From: Vulcanimicrobiota bacterium | GTDB lineage: Bacteria; Vulcanimicrobiota; Vulcanimicrobiia; Vulcanimicrobiales; Vulcanimicrobiaceae | Direction of reading: 5' to 3' | DNA length: 13,892 bases | Assembly (NCBI GenBank): GCA_019233415.1 | Contig: JAFAMK010000034.1 | Location: 1 to 13,892 of the forward strand | Shown here: positions 6,475 to 12,789 of the stretch, piece by piece | Layout of the letters: the number at the start of each line of letters is the position of its first letter | How positions within the stretch are numbered: the stretch's first letter is position 1 | Notes under the pieces: generated by a model | Databases searched by the model: none | The model's input: the letters and a program-made list of their open reading frames with translations, nothing else | What the model was told of the DNA's origin: nothing | Translations under genes and position numbers: made by a program

Positions 6475-7584
6475 GTGACTCCACGCTTCGATCATGCTAC
6501 CGCTGCCGTCGCCGCTGCGCTGCTCGCGCTCGCCGCTGCCGGCTGTCAGGGCGGCGGCGCGACCGCACCACCGATCAATACCGGGACGCCCGCACCCGTC
6601 GTCCTGTCGAGCCTCAACACGATGCGCACGATCGGCTCGACCGTCGATCCCGGACCGGGCACGGGGACCGGCGACCAGAACCCGTACGGGCTCGCCATCG
6701 CGCCGGTCACCGCCGGCAAGCTGACGGCGGGCGATCTCGTCATTTGCAACTTCAACGACGCGCCGAACGTGCAGGGGAACGGCACGACGATCGTCGCGCT
6801 CCACCCGACCGCCGGGGCGACGCCGACACGCGTCGCGCAGTCGGCCTCGTTGCTGGGCTGCGACGCGCTGACGCTCGACGCGAACGACAACATCTACACG
6901 GCGAACTTCGTGGCGAACTCCGCACCGGTCTTCTCACCGAGCGGGGCGCTCGTCAGTGCCAACGCGAACGCCGCGTTCTCCGGCCCGTTCGGCGCAATCT
7001 ACAGCCCGACGGGCGGTCCGTTCGGCACCGCCTCGGTCTTCGAGTCGAACGCGACCAGCGGGACGGTCGCGCGCATGGACCTGCGCGGCGGCGCGGTCGC
7101 CGGCGTCGAGACGATCGCGACCGGCTTCGCGCCGAACACGGGCGTGCCGGGCGCGCTGCTCGGCCCGTCGGGACTCACGTACGATCCGAGCGGCGACACG
7201 CTCTACGTCGTCGACGGCAACGCGAACCGGCTCGTCGCGTTCAGCGGCGCGTCGTCGATTCCGGCGAACGGAATCGTCGTCGGCGCGAGCGGCTTCACCG
7301 GCCCGTCGGCCGCGAACGCGCGCGTCGTCACCGCGAACGCGGCGATCAAGGCGCCGATCAGCGCGGCGCTGCTCTTCAACGGCGACGTCGTCGTCGGGAA
7401 CACCGGCGACAACAACCTGCTGGAGTTCACGCCCGCCGGCGCGCTGGTCGCGACGAAGAACATCGACCCGAACGGCGCGACCGGCGCGATCTTCGGGATC
7501 GCGGCGTCCGGAACGTCGCTCGCGACCCAGAAGATCTACGTCAACGACGACAACACGAACAGCGTGATCGTCTTCTCGCAGTAG
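6475..7584 (+). CDS. Lipoprotein with beta-propeller (NHL/YVTN-like) repeats
   Basis: A 369-residue protein. The N-terminus (MTPRFDHATAAVAAALLALA) is a lipoprotein signal ending in AAGC, so Cys24 is the likely lipidated residue, followed by a Gly/Pro-rich linker. From about residue 45 onward the sequence shows recurring propeller-blade phrases: YGLAIAPVTAGKLTAGDL, GCDALTLDANDNIYTANF, PSGLTYDPSGDTLYVVDGN, NGDVVVGNTGDNNLLEF and KIYVNDDNTNSVIVF. These fit NHL/SMP-30-like six-bladed propellers, usually binding or scaffold proteins. No catalytic residues are evident. GTG 6475 is preferred because it gives the lipoprotein signal, with GCGAGG a short 4 nt upstream; a longer frame from TTG 6400 is possible. 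It converges with the phospholipase D-like gene, 6 bp apart. Confidence 0.75.
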   Translation: MTPRFDHATAAVAAALLALAAAGCQGGGATAPPINTGTPAPVVLSSLNTMRTIGSTVDPGPGTGTGDQNPYGLAIAPVTAGKLTAGDLVICNFNDAPNVQGNGTTIVALHPTAGATPTRVAQSASLLGCDALTLDANDNIYTANFVANSAPVFSPSGALVSANANAAFSGPFGAIYSPTGGPFGTASVFESNATSGTVARMDLRGGAVAGVETIATGFAPNTGVPGALLGPSGLTYDPSGDTLYVVDGNANRLVAFSGASSIPANGIVVGASGFTGPSAANARVVTANAAIKAPISAALLFNGDVVVGNTGDNNLLEFTPAGALVATKNIDPNGATGAIFGIAASGTSLATQKIYVNDDNTNSVIVFSQ

Positions 7585-7590
7585 GCCGGT

Positions 7591-9429
7591 TTACGAGACC
7601 AGGACGGTACGCTCGCGGCTCTTCAAGTTGTTCGGGTCGTAGTAACCCTGCCACCACGGCGGGTTCTCGTCCGGCCCCTTGAGGAGCAGCGGCGCGTTGC
7701 TCTTCGCCTGCGAGGCGACGGCGCGGAACTCGTAGTGGTCGACGAGCTGGATCGCCTCGACGGCGTAGAGCGCGGCGACCGCCGGGTCCGTGATCGCGAG
7801 CAGGTTGTCGCCGTTCGACTCCTCGCCGCCCTGCGCGAGGTTCGACGAGCCACAGAACACGGCCGGGTTCGCGGTGTTGAAGTCGACGACGACGAACTTG
7901 TGGTGGATCACCTGGCCCATCCCGCCGTTCCACTCGCTCCGGAACGGCTCGGGGATGCTGTTGCGCAGGTAGCTGAACGGCACCAGCAGCCCGGACTTTC
8001 CGCTCTTGCTGAACGTCACGCCCTGGACCGACTGTGTCACGCCGTACGAGAAGACGTCGCTGCGCTGCGCGATGTCGCTGAGCTGCTTGAGGACGTCGCC
8101 GCCGCCGCCCAGCTCCATCACCGCGAACAGCACCGAGCTCTTCGCGTTCTTGATCGCGTCCGAGACGCGGTCGAGCGAGACGCTCGCCGACTGGTGCGGC
8201 GCGAACGAAACCGAGAAGCGCGGCATCCCGGTACCGGTCGCGTCGAACCACTGGCCCGCGATCTCCGAGGTCGCGAAGGTCGACATGTCGTTCCAGGCTT
8301 CGTCGAACGCCTGGCCGTAGAGTCCCGCCACGTCGGCGTCGTCGATCGTGATGACGCTGTTCGACTGGACGTACAACCCGCGCACGCTGAAGTTCGCCGA
8401 GCCCGTCAGGACGCGGATCGCGTCGCCGGCTTTACTGCGCTGGATCACGCACTTGTCGTGCGCGAAGCGCTTGAAGTGGCCGCGCTTGATCTCGACGCCG
8501 GCGTCGCCGAGGACCTGCGCGGACTCGATCTCGCGCGCGCCCTTCTTCGTGTGGAGCGGTGCGTTGTCGAGCAGCATCCGGATCGGGCGCCCCGCCTTCG
8601 CGTCGCGCACGAGGACGCGGATGAAGTCCGGCTCGTCGAGGTCGTACGCGAAGACGTCGTAGCCGGTGCCGTCCGTCTCGCACTGCTGCAGGAAGTCCGA
8701 GAGCAGCTGGCGCGCGTGCGCGCCGAGCCAGCGGTAGAGGTCCTTGTACGTCGTCGGAGGCGTGGTGTTCGTTCCCGTCACGACCGCATGCGTGTCGTAC
8801 GTGACCGTGTTGTCGAGCCGCAGCGAGGTGACGCCCGAGTAGCGGTCGGCGAACGCCTGCGAGGAGACGTAGCCGCGCGTGAAGCCGATGTGGAAGTTCG
8901 GCGAGACGTCGCCGGTCAGCGGGATCGAGAACGTCACGCTGGCGCGCTTCTCGAGCGCGCCCTCGTCGACGGCCGGGTCCTTCCCCGCGATGAAGTACAT
9001 CGCGTCGACGCGGTACGTGTACGGCCCGCTGACCGTCGCCGGCGGGTAGTCGACCCAGCGGAACTTCTGGAACGGCGCGATGTCCGACGTCTCCGCGTTC
9101 GCGTGCCGGACCTCGGGGGTCGTGTCGGCGAGAACGGCCTTGCTCTCCTTGAAGCTGAGCCGGTTCGGCGTGTAGGTGAAGTTCACGCCGTCGGTCGAGC
9201 GCGCGATCGCGAAGCCCGCGAGCCCGTCGCACGACGCCTGGTCGACGTCGATCGCGATCAGCACGCAGCCGTCGCCGCGGTAGGCCTTCACCGTCAGCGG
9301 TCCGTTGCGCGCGACGATGCTCGAAACGGCGGAGAGCATCGATGCGGCCGGCGCCGGGACGGTCGCGGGAACCTGCTCGTCGTGCGCAGGCGGCGCGTGG
9401 AACGGATGGGGTGCAACTCGTGTGGCCAT
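7591..9429 (-). CDS. Phospholipase D-like protein with two HKD motifs
   Basis: A 612-residue protein of the PLD superfamily, which cleaves phosphodiesters through a two-HKD active site. The first motif is HDKCVIQ (His324, Lys326) followed by GSANFS (343-348); the expected Asp is Arg331. The second is canonical, HHKFVVVD (His509, Lys511, Asp516) followed by GSSNLAQGG. Residues about 45-170 look like a fibronectin-III-like beta domain (FAIARSTDGVNFTYTPNRL; SGPYTYRVDAMYF). About 175-300 covers the first PLD lobe (DLYRWLGAHARQLLSDFL; IRMLLDNAPLHTKK). There is no signal peptide despite the Pro-rich start, so it is cytoplasmic or exported by another route. Phospholipase, nuclease or transferase activity cannot be separated by sequence. 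ATG 9429 has a strong GAGGAGGT about 7 nt upstream. It lies 78 bp after the ligase-hydrolase pair on the same strand. Confidence 0.85.
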   Translation of the reverse strand: MATRVAPHPFHAPPAHDEQVPATVPAPAASMLSAVSSIVARNGPLTVKAYRGDGCVLIAIDVDQASCDGLAGFAIARSTDGVNFTYTPNRLSFKESKAVLADTTPEVRHANAETSDIAPFQKFRWVDYPPATVSGPYTYRVDAMYFIAGKDPAVDEGALEKRASVTFSIPLTGDVSPNFHIGFTRGYVSSQAFADRYSGVTSLRLDNTVTYDTHAVVTGTNTTPPTTYKDLYRWLGAHARQLLSDFLQQCETDGTGYDVFAYDLDEPDFIRVLVRDAKAGRPIRMLLDNAPLHTKKGAREIESAQVLGDAGVEIKRGHFKRFAHDKCVIQRSKAGDAIRVLTGSANFSVRGLYVQSNSVITIDDADVAGLYGQAFDEAWNDMSTFATSEIAGQWFDATGTGMPRFSVSFAPHQSASVSLDRVSDAIKNAKSSVLFAVMELGGGGDVLKQLSDIAQRSDVFSYGVTQSVQGVTFSKSGKSGLLVPFSYLRNSIPEPFRSEWNGGMGQVIHHKFVVVDFNTANPAVFCGSSNLAQGGEESNGDNLLAITDPAVAALYAVEAIQLVDHYEFRAVASQAKSNAPLLLKGPDENPPWWQGYYDPNNLKSRERTVLVS

Positions 9430-9507
9430 CCCGGTACCTCCTCGATGCAGAGACGACCGGTTTCTCCGCCGGATGGAGTAAGCCTGTGTGACGCGCGTCC
9501 GCCGCGC

Positions 9508-10260
9508 TCAGCGAGTGACCGCCCGGACGAATGCGACGACGCGGTCGAGCACGACACCGGGCGCGTCGCGGTGTACGCTGTGTCCAGCACCGGAGACGAG
9601 GAGCCTTTCGGCGTTCGCGACGCGCGCGCTGATCGCGTCCAGCTGCGCCGTCGTACCGTACTCGTCGGCGTCGCCCTGGATCAGCAGCACCGGGCAGGTG
9701 ACGTTCGCGGCATACGCCTCGATGTTCCAGTCCCGAAAGCGCGGGTCGAGCCAGATGTCGTTCCACCCCCGAAATGTCGCGTCGGCGTCGTCGTGCCAGC
9801 GGGCGAGCTTCGCGCGCAAATCGGTCGCCGCGTACGCATCCTTCGCGGCCGCGATGCTGCGCACGCTGAGATCTTCGACGAACACGTGCGGCGCTTCGAG
9901 GACGAGCGCGTGCACGGCGTCCGGAAACGTGCCGGCGTAGATCAGCGCGATCGACGCGCCGTCGCTGTGGCCGAACAGGATCGGCCGCGCGATGCCGAGC
10001 TGCGCGAGCAGCGCCGGCAGCACGACCTCGCCTTCGTGGTGCATGTAGTCCGGCTCGCGCCCGTCGTGCAGCACCTCCGAGCGCCCGTAGCCGTAACGCG
10101 AGTACGCGACGACCGCGTGCCCGGTGCGCGCGGCGAGTTGCTGCGGGAGATCGCGCCACAGCCCGATCGAGCCGAGCCCTTCGTGCAGCATGACGATCCC
10201 CGGTTGCGCGCCGCCGTGGCGCACGGTTTCCAGCCGGCGCCCGTCGACGACGACGGTCAT
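9508..10260 (-). CDS. Alpha/beta hydrolase coupled to the benzoate-CoA ligase
   Basis: A 250-residue alpha/beta hydrolase. The oxyanion segment is GIVMLHEGLGSIGLW (21-35), with 'HEGLGS' where many relatives have 'HG.G'. The nucleophile elbow is GHSDG with Ser99, the acid is probably Asp199 (LIQGDADEYG) and the His is His227 (SGAGHSVHRDAP). It resembles the MhpC/3-oxoadipate enol-lactonase branch. Its ATG overlaps the ligase stop codon as ATGA (10257-10260), so the two are co-translated. In a box-pathway setting it may hydrolyse a CoA-thioester or lactone intermediate; that is inference from context. Hydrolases of this kind have been noted in other box clusters, as I recall, without a settled role. 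Confidence 0.85.
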   Translation of the reverse strand: MTVVVDGRRLETVRHGGAQPGIVMLHEGLGSIGLWRDLPQQLAARTGHAVVAYSRYGYGRSEVLHDGREPDYMHHEGEVVLPALLAQLGIARPILFGHSDGASIALIYAGTFPDAVHALVLEAPHVFVEDLSVRSIAAAKDAYAATDLRAKLARWHDDADATFRGWNDIWLDPRFRDWNIEAYAANVTCPVLLIQGDADEYGTTAQLDAISARVANAERLLVSGAGHSVHRDAPGVVLDRVVAFVRAVTR

Positions 10261-11762
10261 CGCGCTTCTTGCGCGCGCAGGACGTGGCGGCGAATCTTCC
10301 CGGTCGGCGTCTTCGGCAATTCGTCGACGAACGCGATCCAGCGCGGGTACTTGTACGGCGCGAGCCGGCCCTTCACGTGCGCCTTCAGCTCGTCGGCGAG
10401 CGCGTCGTGCGCGACCGCGCCCGGTTTGAGCACGACGAACGCCTTCGGTTTGATCAAGTCGCTTTCGTCGGCGACGCCGATCACCGCAGCTTCGAGCACG
10501 TGTGGGTGCGCGACGAGCGCGGCCTCGACCTCGCTCGGCGACACCCAGATGCCGCCGACCTTGAGCATGTCGTCGACGCGCCCGCAGTAGACGAAGTAAC
10601 CATCCTCGTCCTGGCGGTACTTGTCGCCGGTCCGCGTCCACTCGCCGGCAAACGTCGCGCGCGACTTGTCGCGGTTGTTCCAGTAGCACGCCGCCGCGGT
10701 CGGTCCGCTGACTTCGAGTTCCCCAAGCTCGCCCGGCGTGACCTCGCGGCCGTCCTCGCCGACGATCCGCGCGCGGTAGCCGGGAACGGGCAGACCCGTC
10801 GTGCCGTACTTCACCGCGCCCGGACGGTTCGACACGAAGATGTGCAGCATCTCGGTCGAGCCGATTCCGTCGACGACCTCGACGCCGAAGCGCGCCGTCC
10901 ACGTCTTCCCGATCTCTTCCGGAAGCGGTTCGCCGGCCGACGTGCATAGCCGCAACGCGAGTTCGTCGCGCGAGGGAAACGTCGGGTGAACGAGCAGCGC
11001 GCCGAACAGCGTCGGCACGCCGCAGAAGATCGTCACGCCGTGGGCGCGCAGCGTCTCACCGACGACGTCCGGCGTCGGGCGTCCGGCGCGCAGCACCGCG
11101 GTCGCGCCGACCGCGAGCGGAAACGTCAGCGCGTTGCCGAGCCCGTAGGCGAAGAACAGCTTCGCCGCCGAGTAGACGACGTCGTCCTCGCGCATCCCGA
11201 GCACGCCCTGCGCGAACAAGTCCGCCGTGCGAATCAGACTCGTCTGAACGTGGACCGTCCCCTTCGGCTTCCCGGTCGAACCGGACGAATAGAGCCAGAA
11301 GCACGCGTCGTCCGCGCCCGTCGGCGCCGGTTCCGCGAGCGGCTCCGCGCGCACCATGAGATCGTCGAGCCGCGAATACGGCGCGGCCGGCGCAACGCCG
11401 CGCGGATCGGAGACGACGAACGTTCCGCGCCAGTTCGCCAGTCGCGCGGCCTCTTCGAACTGCGGCAGCAGCTCCGCCGACACGACCGCCACCTGCGCGC
11501 GACTGTCGGCGAGAATGTATGCGTAGTCGGCCGGCGGGAACAGCGTGTTGACGGGAACCGGAACGATTCCGGCCTCGATCGCGCCAAGAAAGCACGCGGG
11601 AAAGTCGATCCTGTCGAGCAGCCCGAGGACGACCCGCTGCTCCATCACGAGCCCGAGCGCACGCAACGCGCCGCCGGCGCGCGCGACCCGTTCCGCGAGA
11701 TCGCCGTACGTATACGATCCCTGCTCGTCGACGAAGGCGACCTTTGCGGCGCGCAGCGGCAC
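10257..11762 (-). CDS. bclA: Benzoate-CoA ligase (aryl-CoA synthetase)
   Basis: This ATP-dependent enzyme makes benzoyl-CoA from benzoate and CoA, the entry step of the box pathway. From the GTG at 11762 the protein has 501 residues with all adenylate-forming motifs: YSSGSTGKPKG (158-168), CGVPTLFGALL (247-257), DGIGSTEMLHIF (298-309), TRTGD (376-380), GRVDDMLKVGG (394-404) and the C-terminal PKTPTGKI with Lys489. 'EMLHIF', 'KLFFAYGLGN' and 'GGIWVSPSEVE' are typical of benzoate and related aryl-CoA ligases; 4-hydroxybenzoate or another aryl acid cannot be excluded. The GTG is the first standard start in frame, but the conserved N-terminus continues upstream (see 11763-11798). boxR diverges from it and boxC follows boxR, which supports benzoate as substrate. 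The stop overlaps the start of the downstream hydrolase. Confidence 0.92.
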   Translation of the reverse strand: MPLRAAKVAFVDEQGSYTYGDLAERVARAGGALRALGLVMEQRVVLGLLDRIDFPACFLGAIEAGIVPVPVNTLFPPADYAYILADSRAQVAVVSAELLPQFEEAARLANWRGTFVVSDPRGVAPAAPYSRLDDLMVRAEPLAEPAPTGADDACFWLYSSGSTGKPKGTVHVQTSLIRTADLFAQGVLGMREDDVVYSAAKLFFAYGLGNALTFPLAVGATAVLRAGRPTPDVVGETLRAHGVTIFCGVPTLFGALLVHPTFPSRDELALRLCTSAGEPLPEEIGKTWTARFGVEVVDGIGSTEMLHIFVSNRPGAVKYGTTGLPVPGYRARIVGEDGREVTPGELGELEVSGPTAAACYWNNRDKSRATFAGEWTRTGDKYRQDEDGYFVYCGRVDDMLKVGGIWVSPSEVEAALVAHPHVLEAAVIGVADESDLIKPKAFVVLKPGAVAHDALADELKAHVKGRLAPYKYPRWIAFVDELPKTPTGKIRRHVLRAQEAR

Positions 11763-11798
11763 GTTGCGCCCGAGCAGGTCGGCAGCGGCGTTGTAGAT
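11763..11798 (-). other. Conserved N-terminal extension of the ligase without a standard start codon
   Basis: Upstream of the GTG, in frame, the reading continues as IYNAAADLLGRN, which matches the 'FN.A.DLLDRN' opening of benzoate-CoA ligases. No ATG, GTG or TTG occurs in frame before a TAA at about 11848. An ATC codon at 11798-11796 has GGAGG 6 nt upstream. Either translation begins at ATC, or a base is extra near 11804-11810: removing one G would join the frame to an ATG at 11847 and give a protein of about 529 residues, nearer the family length. Confidence 0.55.
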
Positions 11799-11824
11799 GG
11801 CGAACCTCCGTCGGCGGACGACCC

Positions 11825-11853
11825 TGGACGCCGGGTCGCACGAGCATTATAAT
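11825..11853 (+). promoter_or_regulatory. Promoter of boxR
   Basis: TATAAT (11848-11853) is a perfect -10 box. TGGACG (11825-11830) matches TTGACA at four of six positions at a 17-bp spacing. Transcription would start near 11860. The -10 box runs straight into TGCAT, giving TATAATGCAT. Confidence 0.6.
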
Positions 11854-11887
11854 GCATCCGAGGGTAAGCGCAAGCGTGATAGTGCAT
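11844..11887. promoter_or_regulatory. Candidate BoxR operator region (autoregulation and ligase control)
   Basis: The perfect 12-bp palindrome GCATTATAATGC (11844-11855) carries both -10 boxes. The repeat TATAATGCAT (11848-11857) returns as GATAGTGCAT (11878-11887), 30 bp later, or about three helical turns, so the two would lie on the same DNA face. TGCA cores are at 11853-11856 and 11883-11886. The ATAGTGCAT of the second copy recurs exactly in the boxC promoter (12779-12787). BoxR/BzdR-type regulators are known, as I recall, to bind TGCA repeats. Confidence 0.5.
11846..11873 (-). promoter_or_regulatory. Promoter of the benzoate-CoA ligase, overlapping that of boxR
   Basis: On the minus strand TATAAT (11851-11846) is a perfect -10 box, sharing the palindrome GCATTATAATGC with the boxR -10 box. 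TTGCGC (11873-11868) could be the -35 box at 16-bp spacing. Transcription would start near 11839, leaving a leader of about 40 nt before the GGAGG and ATC. Confidence 0.5.
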
Positions 11888-12751
11888 CCGGCCGGCGACG
11901 AAGGCGACGCCGCATTCCTGACCGCGTTGGGCGAGCGCGTCCGCGAGCTGCGGGCGCGGCGCGGGATGACCCGGAAAATCCTCGCCAAGGACTCCGGCGT
12001 CTCGGAACGTTACCTCGCCCAGCTCGAAGGCGGCCAAGGCAACGCGTCGCTGCTGATCCTGCGCCAACTGGCCCGCGCGCTCGACGTCCCGCTCACGGCG
12101 CTGGTCAGCGACACCCCCGAGCCGCCGGTCGAGCTGACGCACGCCGTCGAACTGCTGCGCCGCCTCCCCGCCGACCGGCTCGCCGAAGCCCGCACCTTCT
12201 TGACGGAACGCTTCGGCGAGGTCGACACGACCGCGCGCACGGCCCGAATCGCCTTGATCGGCCTGCGCGGCGCGGGAAAGACGACGCTCGGGACGCGCCT
12301 CGCCGAGCGCCTTGGCGTCCCATTCGTGGAACTCGACCGCGAGATCGAGCGCGAGAGCGGCGTCTCACTCGCGACGATCTTCGACTTCTACGGCCAGGCC
12401 GGGTTCCGGCGCCTGGAGCGCCGCTGCCTCGAACGCGTGCTCGACGAGCACCCGCGCTTCGTCCTCGCCACCGGCGGCAGCATCGTCTCGGAACCCTCGA
12501 CCTTCGAGCGCCTCCTCGCCGCCTGCTGGACCGTCTGGCTCAAAGCCGCCCCCGCCGAGCACATGCAGCGCGTCGTCGCCCAAGGCGACATGCGCCCGAT
12601 GGCCGGCAACCGCGAATCCATGGCCGACCTCCAGCGCATCCTCACCGGCCGCGAACCCCTCTACCGCCGCGCCGACGTCGAAGTCGACACCAGCGGCAAG
12701 ACTCCCGAGGAGAGCCTCGCCGCCCTGGCAGCCGCCGTCCCGGCACGATAA
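11876..12751 (+). CDS. boxR: BoxR-type regulator: XRE domain fused to a shikimate-kinase fold
   Basis: A 291-residue two-domain regulator. Residues about 14-75 are an XRE helix-turn-helix (ALGERVRELRARRGMTRK, SGVSERYLAQLEGGQGN, LARALDVPLTALVSD). After a linker, residues 122-290 match shikimate kinase: P-loop GLRGAGKTTLG (129-139), ELDREIE (152-158), FYGQAGFRRLE (171-181), ATGGSIV (198-204), and a lid PMAGNRES...PLYRRAD. This fusion defines BoxR/BzdR regulators, where the kinase-like domain is thought to sense benzoyl-CoA and release the repressor. GTG 11876 is preferred, with GAGGG 11 nt upstream, because the in-frame ATG at 11852 lies inside its own -10 box. That ATG, which gives 299 residues, or GTG 11882 remain possible. 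It diverges from the ligase and ends 38 bp before boxC. Confidence 0.92.
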   Translation: MIVHPAGDEGDAAFLTALGERVRELRARRGMTRKILAKDSGVSERYLAQLEGGQGNASLLILRQLARALDVPLTALVSDTPEPPVELTHAVELLRRLPADRLAEARTFLTERFGEVDTTARTARIALIGLRGAGKTTLGTRLAERLGVPFVELDREIERESGVSLATIFDFYGQAGFRRLERRCLERVLDEHPRFVLATGGSIVSEPSTFERLLAACWTVWLKAAPAEHMQRVVAQGDMRPMAGNRESMADLQRILTGREPLYRRADVEVDTSGKTPEESLAALAAAVPAR

Positions 12752-12754
12752 TAC

Positions 12755-12783
12755 TTGCACGGGCGCGTAGCATGCAGTATAGT
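12755..12783 (+). promoter_or_regulatory. boxC promoter, predicted leaderless
   Basis: TTGCAC (12755-12760) as -35 and TATAGT (12778-12783) as -10 are separated by exactly 17 bp. The -10 box ends 6 bases before the boxC ATG at 12790, which puts the transcription start at or next to the A of the ATG. No Shine-Dalgarno is present. The promoter fills the 38-bp gap after boxR. Confidence 0.7.
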
Positions 12784-12786
12784 GCA
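12756..12786. promoter_or_regulatory. Candidate BoxR operator, three TGCA cores
   Basis: TGCA occurs at 12756-12759 (inside the -35 box), 12773-12776 and 12783-12786. The last two form TGCA-N6-TGCA directly across the -10 box. A repressor bound there would block RNA polymerase. The downstream copy sits in TATAGTGCAT, the element shared with the boxR/ligase region. Confidence 0.55.
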
Positions 12787-12789
12787 TAA

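Noticed and set aside
6222..7682. Rightward open frame of 486 codons overlapping the lipoprotein gene
   Set aside because: Out of frame with the propeller-like protein, very Arg-rich, no start signals.
7735..10590. Rightward open frame of 951 codons
   Set aside because: It is antisense to the PLD-like gene, the hydrolase and part of the ligase, all clearly real. The translation is Arg/Val/Asp/Ala-rich with no domain, a usual shadow in GC-rich DNA.
11852..11875. ATG at 11852 as the boxR start
   Set aside because: It lies inside the best -10 box, so the transcript from that promoter could not contain it. Kept as an alternative because another promoter is possible.
11797..12789. Rightward open frame of 330 codons overlapping boxR
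   Set aside because: A different frame from boxR, with Arg/Pro-rich sequence; the boxR frame carries the XRE and P-loop motifs.
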